From Gordonia crocea (lineage in GTDB: Bacteria; Actinomycetota; Actinomycetes; Mycobacteriales; Mycobacteriaceae): 64,000 nt of DNA. The DNA lies in the NCBI RefSeq assembly GCF_009932435.1, contig NZ_BJOU01000001.1, positions 1,054,001 through 1,118,000 on the forward strand, given 5' to 3'. Both the position numbers and the translations under genes were made by a program. Below are positions 1 through 9,063 of the stretch, one piece after another; the first letter of the stretch is position 1; every line of letters starts with the position of its first letter. The notes beneath the pieces were generated by a model. It saw only the letters and a program-made list of their open reading frames with translations. It did not search any database and was not told the origin of the DNA.

Positions 1-203
1 CCTTTCCGGCGCCGTTGTTCGCCGGGGACACGATCTACGCGGAGACCGAGTGCACCGGGAAGCGCGAATCCCGTTCGCGGCCCGGCGAAGGAGTGGTGAA
101 CCTGACCCACATCGGCCGCAACCAACACGGAGTCGTCGTCGCCCGGGCGTCGCGATCCACCCTGGTGCGTCTGCGCGAGCAGAAAGGTGCGAACAATGAG
201 TGA
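1..203 (+). CDS. MaoC-like dehydratase, C-terminal fragment
   Basis: Only the last 67 or so codons are present; the frame is open through the left edge of the window. The visible part begins with [15 protein letters not shown], typical of the hot-dog strand of MaoC/mesaconyl-CoA-type hydratases, followed by the KRES.SRPG.G segment and a C-terminal beta strand. Such enzymes hydrate enoyl-CoA thioesters in the cytosol. The stop codon overlaps the next start (ATGAGTGA), so it is translationally coupled to the acyl-CoA synthetase. A MaoC / acyl-CoA synthetase / CitE set is also found at M. tuberculosis Rv2498c-Rv2505c, which supports the call. The catalytic Asp/His region lies outside the window. 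Confidence 0.75.
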   Translation, partial: FPAPLFAGDTIYAETECTGKRESRSRPGEGVVNLTHIGRNQHGVVVARASRSTLVRLREQKGANNE

Positions 204-1848
204 TTCCCCGACCGCCGACGCGACGATCGCCGACCCGTCCTATGCCCGGGGCGAGCCGTCGCCGCCGCTGCTGGATGACACGGTTTACGACAACTTCACC
301 GCCACCGCCGAACGTTTCGCCGACAACCTCGCGATCGCCGACGCCGCCGCCGGGCTCAGGTGGACGTACCGGGAGATGCTGCGCGACGTCCGTGCCCTGG
401 CCGCCGGTCTGCTGCGCAGCGGGGTGCGCCGCGGCGACCGGGTCGGGGTGTGGTCGCCCAACCGCGCCGAGTGGGTGCTCACCCAGTACGCCACCGCCGC
501 CATCGGCGCCGTGCTGGTCAACGTCAACCCGGCCTATCGCCAACACGAACTCGACTTCGCGCTGCGCCACGCCGGCATCTCGCTGGTGCTCGCCTCGCCG
601 GCGTTCAAGGACTCCGACTATCCGGCGATGATCGAGGCCGCGACGCGGTCGCTGTCCTCGCCGCTGTCACTCGTCGTCTTCGGCAGCCCCGAGTGGGACG
701 GGTTGCTGGCCGAACCGACCGAGGACGAGCTCGCCGGGGTCGCCGCGGCGGCTGCGGCCCTCGACGCCGATGACCCGATCAACATCCAGTTCACCTCGGG
801 GACCACCGGCGCGCCCAAAGGGGCGACGCTGACGCACCGCAACATCCTCAACAACGGCTATCTCGTCGGCGAACTGCTCGCCTACACCGATGCCGACCGG
901 ATCTGCATCCCGGTGCCCTTCTACCACTGCTTCGGCATGGTGATGGGCAACCTGGCGGCCACCACCCACGGCGCCGCGATGGTCATCCCGGCACCGGCCT
1001 TCGACCCGGCGGCCACGCTGCGCGCCGTGGCCGAACACCGCTGCACGAGCCTGTACGGCGTCCCGACGATGTTCATCGCCGAGCTCGCACTGGCCGACTT
1101 CGACGGTTACGACCTGTCCTCGCTGCGCACCGGGATCATGGCCGGGTCGCCCTGCCCCGAACAAGTCATGCGCGAAGTCGTCGACCGCATGCACATGGCC
1201 GAGGTGTCGATCTGTTACGGCATGACCGAGACCTCGCCGGTCTCCACCCAGACCCGCACCGACGACGAGCTGGCCCTGCGCGTCGCCACCGTCGGCCGGG
1301 TGGGACCACACCTGGAGATCAAGGTCGTGGACCCGGCGACCGGGGAGACGCTGCCGCGCGGACAGGCCGGCGAGTTCTGCACCCGGGGGTACAGCGTGAT
1401 GACCGGGTACTGGAACCAGCCGGACAAGACGGCCGAGGTGATCGACGGCGACGGGTGGATGCACACCGGCGACATCGCGGTGATGGGCGACGGCGGCTAC
1501 GTGCAGATCACCGGTCGGATCAAGGACATGGTGATCCGCGGCGGGGAGAACATCTACCCGCGCGAGATCGAGGAGTTCCTCTACACCCATCCCGACGTCC
1601 TCGATGCCCAGGTGATCGGCGTCCCCGACGAACGCTACGGCGAGGAGTTGATGGCCTGGATCCGGCTGCGCGACGGGGTGGCCGACTTCACCGCCGACGA
1701 CCTGCGGGCCTTCGCCGCGGGGAAGATCGCCCGGCACAAGATCCCCAGGTACGTCCACGTGGTCGACGAGTTCCCGATGACGGTGACCGGCAAGGTCCGC
1801 AAGGTCGACATGCGTGCATCCGCGATCGAACTGCTCGGGCTGGCCTAG
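196..1848 (+). CDS. acyl-CoA synthetase (AMP-forming), FadD35-like
   Basis: A 550-residue member of the ANL adenylate-forming superfamily, expected to activate a fatty or branched short-chain acid to its CoA thioester via an acyl-AMP. Visible motifs are the P-loop-like [12 protein letters not shown] near residue 200, YGMTETSP near 339, TGD in the linker, the hinge/A8 region [19 protein letters not shown], and the catalytic lysine in TVTGKVRK near 533. Length is normal for the family. The ATG at 196 is chosen over the GTG at 187 because AGAAAGG lies just upstream at a usable distance and the ATG overlaps the MaoC stop. Context with MaoC and CitE-like genes suggests branched-chain or methyl-branched acyl-CoA catabolism (inference); the substrate cannot be read from the sequence. 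Confidence 0.9.
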   Translation: MSDSPTADATIADPSYARGEPSPPLLDDTVYDNFTATAERFADNLAIADAAAGLRWTYREMLRDVRALAAGLLRSGVRRGDRVGVWSPNRAEWVLTQYATAAIGAVLVNVNPAYRQHELDFALRHAGISLVLASPAFKDSDYPAMIEAATRSLSSPLSLVVFGSPEWDGLLAEPTEDELAGVAAAAAALDADDPINIQFTSGTTGAPKGATLTHRNILNNGYLVGELLAYTDADRICIPVPFYHCFGMVMGNLAATTHGAAMVIPAPAFDPAATLRAVAEHRCTSLYGVPTMFIAELALADFDGYDLSSLRTGIMAGSPCPEQVMREVVDRMHMAEVSICYGMTETSPVSTQTRTDDELALRVATVGRVGPHLEIKVVDPATGETLPRGQAGEFCTRGYSVMTGYWNQPDKTAEVIDGDGWMHTGDIAVMGDGGYVQITGRIKDMVIRGGENIYPREIEEFLYTHPDVLDAQVIGVPDERYGEELMAWIRLRDGVADFTADDLRAFAAGKIARHKIPRYVHVVDEFPMTVTGKVRKVDMRASAIELLGLA

Positions 1849-1880
1849 TCCACCCGGGCACCGGCGTCGTGATGATCAAG

Positions 1881-1886
1881 TACGGT
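1881..1886 (+). promoter_or_regulatory. candidate -10 box of a leaderless transcript
   Basis: TACGGT fits TANNNT and ends six bases before the ATG of the CitE-like gene. No Shine-Dalgarno sequence is visible, so transcription probably starts at or next to the start codon. Confidence 0.45.
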
Positions 1887-1892
1887 TCGACT

Positions 1893-2738
1893 ATGTCTGC
1901 AAGCGGTGGTTCCGATTTCCGGTGGAGCCCTCCGGGGCCCGCGATGTTGTTCTGTCCCGCGGACCGGCCCGACCGCTACGCCAAGGCCGCCGAGCGTGCC
2001 GACGTGGTGATCCTCGACCTCGAGGATGCGGTGGCGCCGGACCGGCGCGAGGCGGCCCGCGAGGCACTTGTGGCGAACCAACTGGACCCGGACCGGACCA
2101 TCGTGCGGATCAACTCCGCGTCGACCGGGGAGGCGCGCCGCGACCTGGCCGCCATCTCCGAGACGATGTACCGGGTGGTGCTCGTGGCCAAGGCGCAGAC
2201 CGCCGAGGAGGTCGCGCGCACCGAGATGCAATCGATCGCACTGATCGAAACGCCACTCGGGGCGGTCAACGTCAACGACATCGCCGCGGCGCCGAACGTG
2301 ATCGGGCTGATGTGGGGTGCCGAGGACCTCGTCGCCGGCCTCGGCGGCTCGTCGTCGCGCTTCGGACCCGACGAACCGCGCAGCGGGACCTACCGCGACG
2401 TGGCCCGCACCGTGCGGGCCACCGTCCGACTGGCCGCGGCTGCCCACGACCGGTTCGCCGTCGACGCGGTGCACCTGGACATCGACGACGTCGAGGGCCT
2501 GCGGTACGAGGTACTCGACGCGGTGGCGCTGGGCTACCAGGCCACCGCCTGCATCCACCCGTCGCAGGTGGCCACCATCCGCGACGCCTATCGCCCGACC
2601 CCCGACGAAGTCGAGTGGGCCGCCGCGGTCATCGCAGCCTCCGACGAGCACTCCGGGGTGTTCACCTTTGCCGGTCGAATGGTGGACGGGCCGGTGTTGA
2701 GCCAGGCCCGCGCGGTGCTGCTGAGGGCGGGCCGATAG
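1893..2738 (+). CDS. citE: CitE-like beta-hydroxyacyl-CoA lyase (HpcH/HpaI family)
   Basis: A 281-residue TIM-barrel protein of the stand-alone CitE type, which cleaves beta-hydroxyacyl-CoA thioesters such as citramalyl- or HMG-CoA rather than working in a citrate lyase complex (citD and citF are not nearby). Motifs are LDLEDAV with acidic metal ligands, RINS, the strand ALIETPLGAVN with the catalytic-site Glu, GAEDLVAGLG, and CIHPSQ near the C-terminus. The start at 1893 is preferred because a TANNNT box precedes it; in-frame GTG 1869 and ATG 1872 would add seven or eight residues. It follows the acyl-CoA synthetase by 44 bp in the same direction. M. tuberculosis Rv2498c is the likely counterpart. 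Confidence 0.85.
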   Translation: MSASGGSDFRWSPPGPAMLFCPADRPDRYAKAAERADVVILDLEDAVAPDRREAAREALVANQLDPDRTIVRINSASTGEARRDLAAISETMYRVVLVAKAQTAEEVARTEMQSIALIETPLGAVNVNDIAAAPNVIGLMWGAEDLVAGLGGSSSRFGPDEPRSGTYRDVARTVRATVRLAAAAHDRFAVDAVHLDIDDVEGLRYEVLDAVALGYQATACIHPSQVATIRDAYRPTPDEVEWAAAVIAASDEHSGVFTFAGRMVDGPVLSQARAVLLRAGR

Positions 2739-2859
2739 TCGTCCCGGGGACATCGCCGCCGACGCCGGTGCTGGACATGTATTAGCGTGGGGGTGCAATT
2801 TGGTGCGTGCGATCACACTCGCGCCCGGGCGCCAGAACGATTGAAGGAGTCAAGACCAC

Positions 2860-3867
2860 ATGAGTTACCCACCGAGCGGCTACGGGCAGCAGCCGGCCGC
2901 CCAGGATCCTTCCGCCTATGGGCAGCAGGCCTACGGCCAGCAGGCCGCGTATGGCCAGCAGGGCTACGACCAGCAGGGCCAGCAGGCCGCGTACGGCCAG
3001 CAGGGCTACGACCAGCAGCAGGCCGCCTATGGCCAGCAGGGCTACGGGCAGCAGCCGGCCTATGGCCAGCAGCAGTACGGGCAGCAGCCGGCCTATGGCC
3101 AGCAGCAGTACGGCCAGCAGCAGTACGGCCAGCAGGCCTACTACGGCCAACAGCAGGCCTACACTCTGCCGAAGCCGCCGAGCCAGGGCCTGCCGTCGAA
3201 CATCGCCCAGATTCTGGCCTTCGTCACACTCGGGCTCGGCGTGATTCTTTTCCTCCTCGGCCTGTTCGCCGACGCGTTCAACCTTGAGTGGGCCCTCATC
3301 TTGATCGTGCTCAGCGCGGTGGCCGGCGGTGCCGGGATCGCCAAGGACAAGGTGCTCGCCACGGTCGTGACCGCGGTGGCCGCCGTGGCCTTCCTGGGCG
3401 GTCTCGTGCGATCGCTCCTCATCAGCTCGCTGTTCTACGACGGCGGCAAGGTGATCGCCTACGTCAGCGTCTTCTTCGGTCTTGTCACCCTCGGCGTGGC
3501 GATCTTCTGGCTGCTCGTCACGCTGGGCAAGGTCAAGGTCGCCCCGGAGCCGGGCTCGGCCGAGGCCGAGGCGGCCGCGGAGTCGGCCGAGGCGACTGCC
3601 GCTGCGACCGGGGGCACCACCGCCTCGTCGGCCACCGCCCCGTCGGCCGCCACCACGGTGGCCGCTCCGGCCGCCAGCGCCTACTCGTACCCGGCGGCGA
3701 CCGCTCCCGCGGCTGACGCCGCCGCCGCGGCCGGCACCGAGGCCCAGGCCGCCGTCGATGCCGCCTCGTCGGCGACGACCCAGGTCGTGGACACCGCAGC
3801 CGGTGCCGCACAGCAGGCCGGCGACAGCGCCACGTCGGTCATCAACACCGGCGAGCAGCAGCAGTAG
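2860..3867 (+). CDS. YGQQ-repeat membrane protein, DUF5336-like (34 kDa antigen family)
   Basis: A 335-residue protein in three parts. Residues 1-105 are a low-complexity Tyr/Gly/Gln domain with 15 copies of YGQQ or YDQQ. Residues about 110-220 hold four hydrophobic helices with the pattern of DUF5336 membrane proteins. The tail (about 225-335) is rich in Ala/Thr/Glu and ends in EQQQ. GAAGGAG ten bases before the ATG is a good ribosome binding site. It sits directly upstream of a DUF6350 protein and purN, exactly where M. tuberculosis has Rv0954 (34 kDa antigenic protein), which also has YGQ-type repeats, though at its C-terminus. Role unknown; Corynebacterineae relatives are envelope-associated. 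The N-terminal repeat tract is unusually long and regular. Confidence 0.75.
   Translation: MSYPPSGYGQQPAAQDPSAYGQQAYGQQAAYGQQGYDQQGQQAAYGQQGYDQQQAAYGQQGYGQQPAYGQQQYGQQPAYGQQQYGQQQYGQQAYYGQQQAYTLPKPPSQGLPSNIAQILAFVTLGLGVILFLLGLFADAFNLEWALILIVLSAVAGGAGIAKDKVLATVVTAVAAVAFLGGLVRSLLISSLFYDGGKVIAYVSVFFGLVTLGVAIFWLLVTLGKVKVAPEPGSAEAEAAAESAEATAAATGGTTASSATAPSAATTVAAPAASAYSYPAATAPAADAAAAAGTEAQAAVDAASSATTQVVDTAAGAAQQAGDSATSVINTGEQQQ
2881..3156 (+). repeat. in-gene repeats encoding YGQQ
   Basis: Imperfect tandem repeats of units such as TATGGCCAGCAG and TACGACCAGCAG inside the DUF5336-like gene, giving 13 YGQQ and 2 YDQQ copies. Near-identical DNA units suggest expansion by slippage or recombination. 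Confidence 0.9.
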
Positions 3868-3882
3868 CACGCACCCATCGCC

Positions 3883-3914
3883 AGCAGCCCCGGCCGGATT
3901 CGGCCGGGGCTGCT
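3883..3914 (+). terminator. hairpin terminator without T-run
   Basis: A perfect 14-bp inverted repeat (arm AGCAGCCCCGGCCG, loop GATT) 16 bp after the stop of the YGQQ protein gene. No uridine tract follows, which is common for actinobacterial terminators. Confidence 0.75.
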
Positions 3915-4010
3915 GCGTATCCCGGGCGGTTCGTGCGTCCGCCGTGACTTTGGCCTCGCCCCGGCGCGCCTGCGTGTCGCCGCCGACGATGGCTGAGACG
4001 CTGAACAGCG

Positions 4011-5417
4011 ATGAAAGGACAGAACGGATCCCTCGCCACGCGTCTGCGGCAGGTGCGGCAGACCCAGCGCGAACACGCCCTCAACTCCGCCGGAACGGCA
4101 CGCGAACTGGTCATCGTCGCCTTTGCCGTGCCGTTGGTGACGCTGCTGGTGCTCACGGTGATCGTGGCCATCACGCTCGCCCTGTCCGGCGCGGGATTCG
4201 GTGCTTTCGGTACCGCACTGGGATCGGCCTGGCTGAGTTTGCACCAGGTGCCGTTGAGCATCGGCGGGGTCGGGCTTTCGACGCTGCCGATGCTTCCCAC
4301 GATCGCCCTGGTCGCCGCCGTCTTCATCTACACCGGTCCGTCGGCCCGCCTGCGCACCACACCGTCGGACCTCGCCGCGCTCGTCGGCGCCGCCGTCGGG
4401 GGACCGCTGCTCATCATGGCCCTGGCGCTGGCGGTGGTGCTCGACGGAAGCTCGGTGCTCCCGGTCAACCCGCCGAATGCGCTGTGGGCATTCCTCGCGA
4501 CCGTCGCGGTGTACGGCGGGGGGACCGTGGCCGGAATCGCCCGCCGTGATTGGCGCGAGTGGTGCGGCCGGCTCGGGATCGGCGGCGCGCGGCTCGACGA
4601 CCTCGTGGTCGGTTTGCGGACCGGCGCGCTGGCCGCCCTGATGCTCATCGGCGCCGGGGCGGTCGCGGTGTGTGCCCTGTTGATCCTCAACTGGCAGTCG
4701 GTGGCCGCGGTGGTGGCCGAGGGCAACCGCTTTGACGGCTACCTCGGGCTGGTGGTGGTCTCGCTGCTCTACCTGCCCAACGTGGTCGTGGATGCTGCCG
4801 CGGCCCTACTCGGGACCCCGGTGCCGATCGGCACGGCGATTGTCGACGTGTTCAACCCGCAAACCGGTGCGGTGCCGGCGTTGCCGATTCTGGCGATCGT
4901 TCCCGGCGCACCGCCCATCCGTTTCCTGTGGGCGACGGCTCTGGCGGTACCGCTGGCCATCGGGGTGTGGGCGGCACTGCGGACCAGGCACATCGACCTG
5001 GCGCGCAACGTGCGGCGCGTCGCGATCAGCGCCGCCACCGTCGCCGTGCTGATGCTGGTGGCCACCGCGGTGGCCGGCGGATCGGTCGGCGAGCTGGGGC
5101 GCGCCGGTGCCGATGCGCCTCTCGCGGCGGCACTCGCCTTCGCCTGGGTCGCGGTGATCGGCGTCGTCACCGCGCTGGCCAACGGACTGCGGCGCGAGAC
5201 CAAAGAGGCCCGGCGCGCTGCCGCTGCCGCCGCACCGGCGGCCGATGCCGACGACGGGGCCGGGACCGACGACGCGACCGGGGCCGAGACCAAGGCGGAG
5301 AAGCCTGCCGCGGCACCGGCCGAGCCGACCCCGGTCTTCTACCGGCCCGACGACGACGCGCCGGTCATCGACGACCTCGAGGACCTCATGTTCGTCGACG
5401 ATCTGCCCGCCGACTAG
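4011..5417 (+). CDS. DUF6350 multi-pass membrane protein
   Basis: A 468-residue protein with about ten hydrophobic helices after a short basic, cytoplasmic N-terminus (RLRQVRQTQREH). The last 75 residues are Ala/Asp/Glu-rich and probably disordered, ending in an acidic stretch (DDLEDLMFVDDLPAD). Family and position match the DUF6350 protein between the 34 kDa antigen and purN (Rv0955 in M. tuberculosis). Function is unknown. The next gene, purN, starts 32 bp downstream. No clear ribosome binding site precedes the ATG, so the start is somewhat uncertain. Confidence 0.8.
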   Translation: MKGQNGSLATRLRQVRQTQREHALNSAGTARELVIVAFAVPLVTLLVLTVIVAITLALSGAGFGAFGTALGSAWLSLHQVPLSIGGVGLSTLPMLPTIALVAAVFIYTGPSARLRTTPSDLAALVGAAVGGPLLIMALALAVVLDGSSVLPVNPPNALWAFLATVAVYGGGTVAGIARRDWREWCGRLGIGGARLDDLVVGLRTGALAALMLIGAGAVAVCALLILNWQSVAAVVAEGNRFDGYLGLVVVSLLYLPNVVVDAAAALLGTPVPIGTAIVDVFNPQTGAVPALPILAIVPGAPPIRFLWATALAVPLAIGVWAALRTRHIDLARNVRRVAISAATVAVLMLVATAVAGGSVGELGRAGADAPLAAALAFAWVAVIGVVTALANGLRRETKEARRAAAAAAPAADADDGAGTDDATGAETKAEKPAAAPAEPTPVFYRPDDDAPVIDDLEDLMFVDDLPAD

Positions 5418-5448
5418 AATCGCTGATCGTGAAGTCCGAGGAGATCAG

Positions 5449-6051
5449 GTGACGGTTCCCGTTGCCGTACTGGCTTCGGGCACCGGCTCCCTCCTGACCG
5501 CGCTGCTCGACGCCGCCGAGGCGGATTCGGCTGCCTTCGACGTGGTGGCCGTCGCCGTCGACCGCGACTGCCGGGCGGCCGAGTTGGCCGCGCAGCGGGG
5601 GATCGCAGTCATCACCTGCCGGCTCGGCGACTACCCCGACCGGGGTGCCTGGGACCGCGCCCTGACCGAGCAAACCGCCGCCTTCGCGCCGGAGTGGGTG
5701 GCCACCGCCGGATTCATGAAGATCCTCGGCCCCGCTTTCCTCGACCGGTTCGCCGGCCGCGTGGTGAACTCCCACCCGGCGCTGCTCCCGGCGTTCCCCG
5801 GCGCCCACGGCGTGGCCGACGCCCTCGCCTACGGCGTGAAGGTCACCGGTACGACGGTGCACCTCGTCGACGGCGGCGTGGACACCGGCCCGATTCTCGC
5901 CCAGACCCCGGTGGCCGTCGAGCCCGACGACACCGAAGAAACGTTGCATGAGCGCATCAAGCAGGTCGAACGCGTGCTGCTCACCGACGTCGTCACAGCC
6001 CTTGCCACCCGTGGGGTGGTCACCGACGGACGAAAGGCCCAGATTCCGTGA
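5449..6051 (+). CDS. purN: phosphoribosylglycinamide formyltransferase
   Basis: A 200-residue enzyme that transfers the formyl group of 10-formyl-tetrahydrofolate to GAR, the third step of de novo purine synthesis. Motifs are ASGTGSLL at the N-terminus (phosphate loop), the catalytic [15 protein letters not shown] block with Asn and His, and a later [13 protein letters not shown] segment with the catalytic Asp. The GTG start is chosen for the GAGGAG site eight or nine bases upstream; it gives the normal family length. The stop overlaps the purH start by four bases (GTGA), so the two are coupled and make a purine operon. Confidence 0.95.
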   Translation: MTVPVAVLASGTGSLLTALLDAAEADSAAFDVVAVAVDRDCRAAELAAQRGIAVITCRLGDYPDRGAWDRALTEQTAAFAPEWVATAGFMKILGPAFLDRFAGRVVNSHPALLPAFPGAHGVADALAYGVKVTGTTVHLVDGGVDTGPILAQTPVAVEPDDTEETLHERIKQVERVLLTDVVTALATRGVVTDGRKAQIP

Positions 6052-7607
6052 CCGATACCAAGCGCCCCATCCGCCGTGCACTCGTCAGCGTGTACGACAA
6101 GACCGGCCTGACCGAGCTCGCGACCGCCCTTCACGGTGCCGGCGTGGAACTCGTGTCGACCGGCTCGACGGCGAAAACCATTGCCGCCGCCGGTGTTCCG
6201 GTGACCGAGGTATCCGAACTCACCGGATTCCCGGAATGCCTGGAGGGCCGCGTCAAGACGCTGCACCCGCGCGTGCACGCCGGGATCCTGGCCGACACCC
6301 GCAAGGACGACCACCTGGCCCAACTCGACGAGCTGGGGGTGGCCCCCTTCGAGCTGGTGGTGGTCAACCTGTACCCCTTCACCCAGACGGTCGCCTCGGG
6401 TGCCACTCCCGACGAGTGCATCGAGCAGATCGACATCGGCGGCCCGTCGATGGTGCGGGCGGCGGCCAAGAACCATCCGTCGGTTGCCGTCGTCGTCGAC
6501 CCCGCCGACTATGAGGGCATCGGGGCGGCGGTGTCGGGCGGCGGCTTCAGCTTGGTTGAGCGGCAGGCCCTGGCTGCCAAGGCGTTCCGGCACACCGCCG
6601 ACTACGACGTCGCGGTCGCCTCGTGGATGACCAGCGTCGTCGTTCCCGACACCGAGTCGCAGTTCCCGGTTTGGGCCGGTGCGACGTGGAGCCGGTCGGC
6701 GGTGCTGCGCTACGGCGAGAACCCGCACCAGGCCGCCGCGCTCTACACCGACAACTCCGGGGCGGCGGGTCTCGCGCAGGCGGACCAGCTGCACGGCAAG
6801 GAGATGTCGTTCAACAACTACACCGACGGGGACGCCGCCTGGCGCGCCGCGCACGACTTCACCGCCCCCGCGGTCGCGATCGTCAAACACGCGAACCCGT
6901 GCGGCATCGCCGTCGGCGAGGACATCGCGGCCGCGCACCGCAAGGCGCACGAGTGCGACCCGGTCAGCGCCTATGGCGGGGTCATCGCGGCCAACCGCGA
7001 GGTCAGCCTGGCGATGGCGGAGCAGGTTGCCGAGATCTTCACCGAGGTGATCATCGCGCCGTCCTACGCCGAGGGCGCCGTCGAGGTGCTGTCCAAGAAG
7101 AAGAATCTGCGCATCCTGATCGCGCAGACGCCGACGCAGACCGGCACCGAACTGCGGCCCGTCTCCGGTGGTGTGTTGCTCCAGCAGCGCGACGTCCTCG
7201 ACGCCGAGGGCGACGACCCGGCGAACTGGCGCCTGGTCGCCGGCGAGGCGGCCGACGCCACCACCCTCGCGGACTTGGAGTTCGCGTGGCGCGCCTGCCG
7301 CGCGGTCAAGAGCAACGCGATCCTGCTGGCCGTCGACGGCGCCTCGGTGGGCGTCGGCATGGGCCAGGTGAACCGCGTCGACTCCGCGCACCTCGCCGTG
7401 CAACGGGCGGGGGCGCGGGCCGCGGGATCGGTGGGGGCCTCCGACGCTTTCTTCCCGTTTGCCGACGGGCTGCAGGTCCTGATCGACGGCGGCGTGCGTG
7501 CGGTGGTGCAACCGGGCGGGTCGATCCGCGACGAAGAGGTCATCGCCGCCGCGGAGAAGGCCGGGGTCACCCTCTACCTGACCGGGGCGCGCCACTTCGC
7601 GCACTGA
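6048..7607 (+). CDS. purH: bifunctional AICAR transformylase / IMP cyclohydrolase
   Basis: A 519-residue protein that performs the last two steps of IMP synthesis. The N-terminal MGS-like cyclohydrolase domain shows [30 protein letters not shown] and DIGGPSM. The C-terminal transformylase shows RYGENPHQ, the catalytic KHANPCG near residue 280, [10 protein letters not shown] and GGSIRDEEV. Length is normal. GTG start overlapping purN by four bases; no separate promoter is needed. The 22-bp gap to the following MoxR-like gene suggests read-through into the AAA+/VWA pair, an order shared with Rv0957-Rv0959. Confidence 0.97.
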   Translation: MTDTKRPIRRALVSVYDKTGLTELATALHGAGVELVSTGSTAKTIAAAGVPVTEVSELTGFPECLEGRVKTLHPRVHAGILADTRKDDHLAQLDELGVAPFELVVVNLYPFTQTVASGATPDECIEQIDIGGPSMVRAAAKNHPSVAVVVDPADYEGIGAAVSGGGFSLVERQALAAKAFRHTADYDVAVASWMTSVVVPDTESQFPVWAGATWSRSAVLRYGENPHQAAALYTDNSGAAGLAQADQLHGKEMSFNNYTDGDAAWRAAHDFTAPAVAIVKHANPCGIAVGEDIAAAHRKAHECDPVSAYGGVIAANREVSLAMAEQVAEIFTEVIIAPSYAEGAVEVLSKKKNLRILIAQTPTQTGTELRPVSGGVLLQQRDVLDAEGDDPANWRLVAGEAADATTLADLEFAWRACRAVKSNAILLAVDGASVGVGMGQVNRVDSAHLAVQRAGARAAGSVGASDAFFPFADGLQVLIDGGVRAVVQPGGSIRDEEVIAAAEKAGVTLYLTGARHFAH

Positions 7608-7629
7608 TTTCTGGGGGTAGCGTGGAGTC

Positions 7630-9054
7630 GTGGCGACCTCCAACGAATCCACCGCACCCCGTCCACCCGCCGCTGCGACCGTCGGAGAGCTGCGCGCTTC
7701 CGACCACGTCCAGCGCAGCGTCCGCGACGAGATCCGGCACAACCTGCTGACCGCGTTGCGGGCCGGCGAGGATCCCTGGCCCGGGATCGTCGGCCTCGAG
7801 TCGACGGTGATTCCGCAACTCGAGCGGTCCCTGCTGGCCGGTCACGACGTCGTCCTCCTCGGCGAGCGCGGCCAGGGCAAGACCCGCATCCTGCGCACCA
7901 TCGTCGGCCTGCTCGACGAGTGGACACCGGTCATCGCCGGCTCGGAGCTGGGCGAGCACCCGTTCGAGCCGATCACCCCGGAGTCCAAGCGCCGGGCGGC
8001 CGAGCTGGGCGATGAGCTGCCGATCGCGTGGCGGCACCGCAGCGAGCGCTACAGCGAGAAGCTGGCGACCCCCGACACGTCGGTGGCCGACCTGGTCGGC
8101 GACATCGACCCGATGAAGGTTGCGGCGGGCCGCAGCCTCGGCGACCCGGAGACCATTCACTTCGGACTCATCCCGCGCGCGCACCGCGGCATCGTCGCGA
8201 TCAACGAGCTGCCCGACCTGGCCGAGCGGATCCAGGTCGCCATGCTCAACGTGATGGAGGAGCGCGACATCCAGGTCCGCGGCTACTCGCTGCGCCTCCC
8301 GCTCGACGTCCTCGTGCTGGCCAGTGCCAACCCGGAGGACTACACCAACCGCGGGCGCATCATCACCCCGCTCAAGGACCGGTTCGGCGCCGAGATCCGC
8401 ACCCACTACCCGCTCGAGCTCGACGACGAGGTCGGCGTCATCGAGCAGGAGGCCGACCTGCTGGCCACGGTCCCGGACCACCTGCTGGAGATCCTGGCGC
8501 GCTTCACCCGCTATGCGCGGGAGAACCCGGCGATCGACCAGCGGTCGGGCGTGTCCGCGCGGTTCGCGATCGCCGGTGCCGAGACGGTGGCCGCCGCGGC
8601 CCTGCACCGCAGCGCGGTGGTGGGCGGCGACGAGGAGGCCCCGGTGGCGCGGGTCGTCGACCTGGAGTCGGTGGTCGAGGTGTTGCGCGGCAAGATCGAG
8701 TTCGAATCGGGGGAGGAGGGGCGCGAACTGGAGATCCTCGCCCACCTGCTGCGCAAGTCGGTGGCCGACACGGTGCGCGAGCATTTCGGCGGGATCGATC
8801 TCGCACCGCTGGTCGTCGCCCTCGAAGACGGGCACCCGGTGGTGACCGGCGACCGTGTCTCCGCCACCGACCTGTTGGGGTCCTTGCCCGCCGACGAGCC
8901 GGTCGGCAAGACGGTCGAGGCGATTGCCGCGCGGTTCGACGCCGACACCGACGGGGAGCGCGCGGCCGCCGTCGAACTGGCCCTCGAGGGGCTGTTCCTC
9001 GCCCGGCGCATCGGCAAGGAAGCCGATGACGCGGGGCAGACGGTCTACGGGTAG
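7630..9054 (+). CDS. magnesium-chelatase-like AAA+ ATPase (MoxR-type)
   Basis: A 474-residue ATPase resembling the ChlI/BchI subunit and MoxR proteins. Walker A is GERGQGKT at residues 78-85, the Walker B-like strand is GIVAINEL near 187, and the sensor region is VLASANPEDYTNRGRI. The protein probably acts as a chaperone-like motor on a partner rather than in chlorophyll synthesis, because no tetrapyrrole genes are nearby and the next gene, 9 bp downstream, codes for a VWA protein. This AAA+/VWA couple is conserved after purH in Mycobacteriales (Rv0958-Rv0959). The target of the pair is unknown. Confidence 0.88.
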   Translation: MATSNESTAPRPPAAATVGELRASDHVQRSVRDEIRHNLLTALRAGEDPWPGIVGLESTVIPQLERSLLAGHDVVLLGERGQGKTRILRTIVGLLDEWTPVIAGSELGEHPFEPITPESKRRAAELGDELPIAWRHRSERYSEKLATPDTSVADLVGDIDPMKVAAGRSLGDPETIHFGLIPRAHRGIVAINELPDLAERIQVAMLNVMEERDIQVRGYSLRLPLDVLVLASANPEDYTNRGRIITPLKDRFGAEIRTHYPLELDDEVGVIEQEADLLATVPDHLLEILARFTRYARENPAIDQRSGVSARFAIAGAETVAAAALHRSAVVGGDEEAPVARVVDLESVVEVLRGKIEFESGEEGRELEILAHLLRKSVADTVREHFGGIDLAPLVVALEDGHPVVTGDRVSATDLLGSLPADEPVGKTVEAIAARFDADTDGERAAAVELALEGLFLARRIGKEADDAGQTVYG

Positions 9055-9063
9055 CGACCAGCG

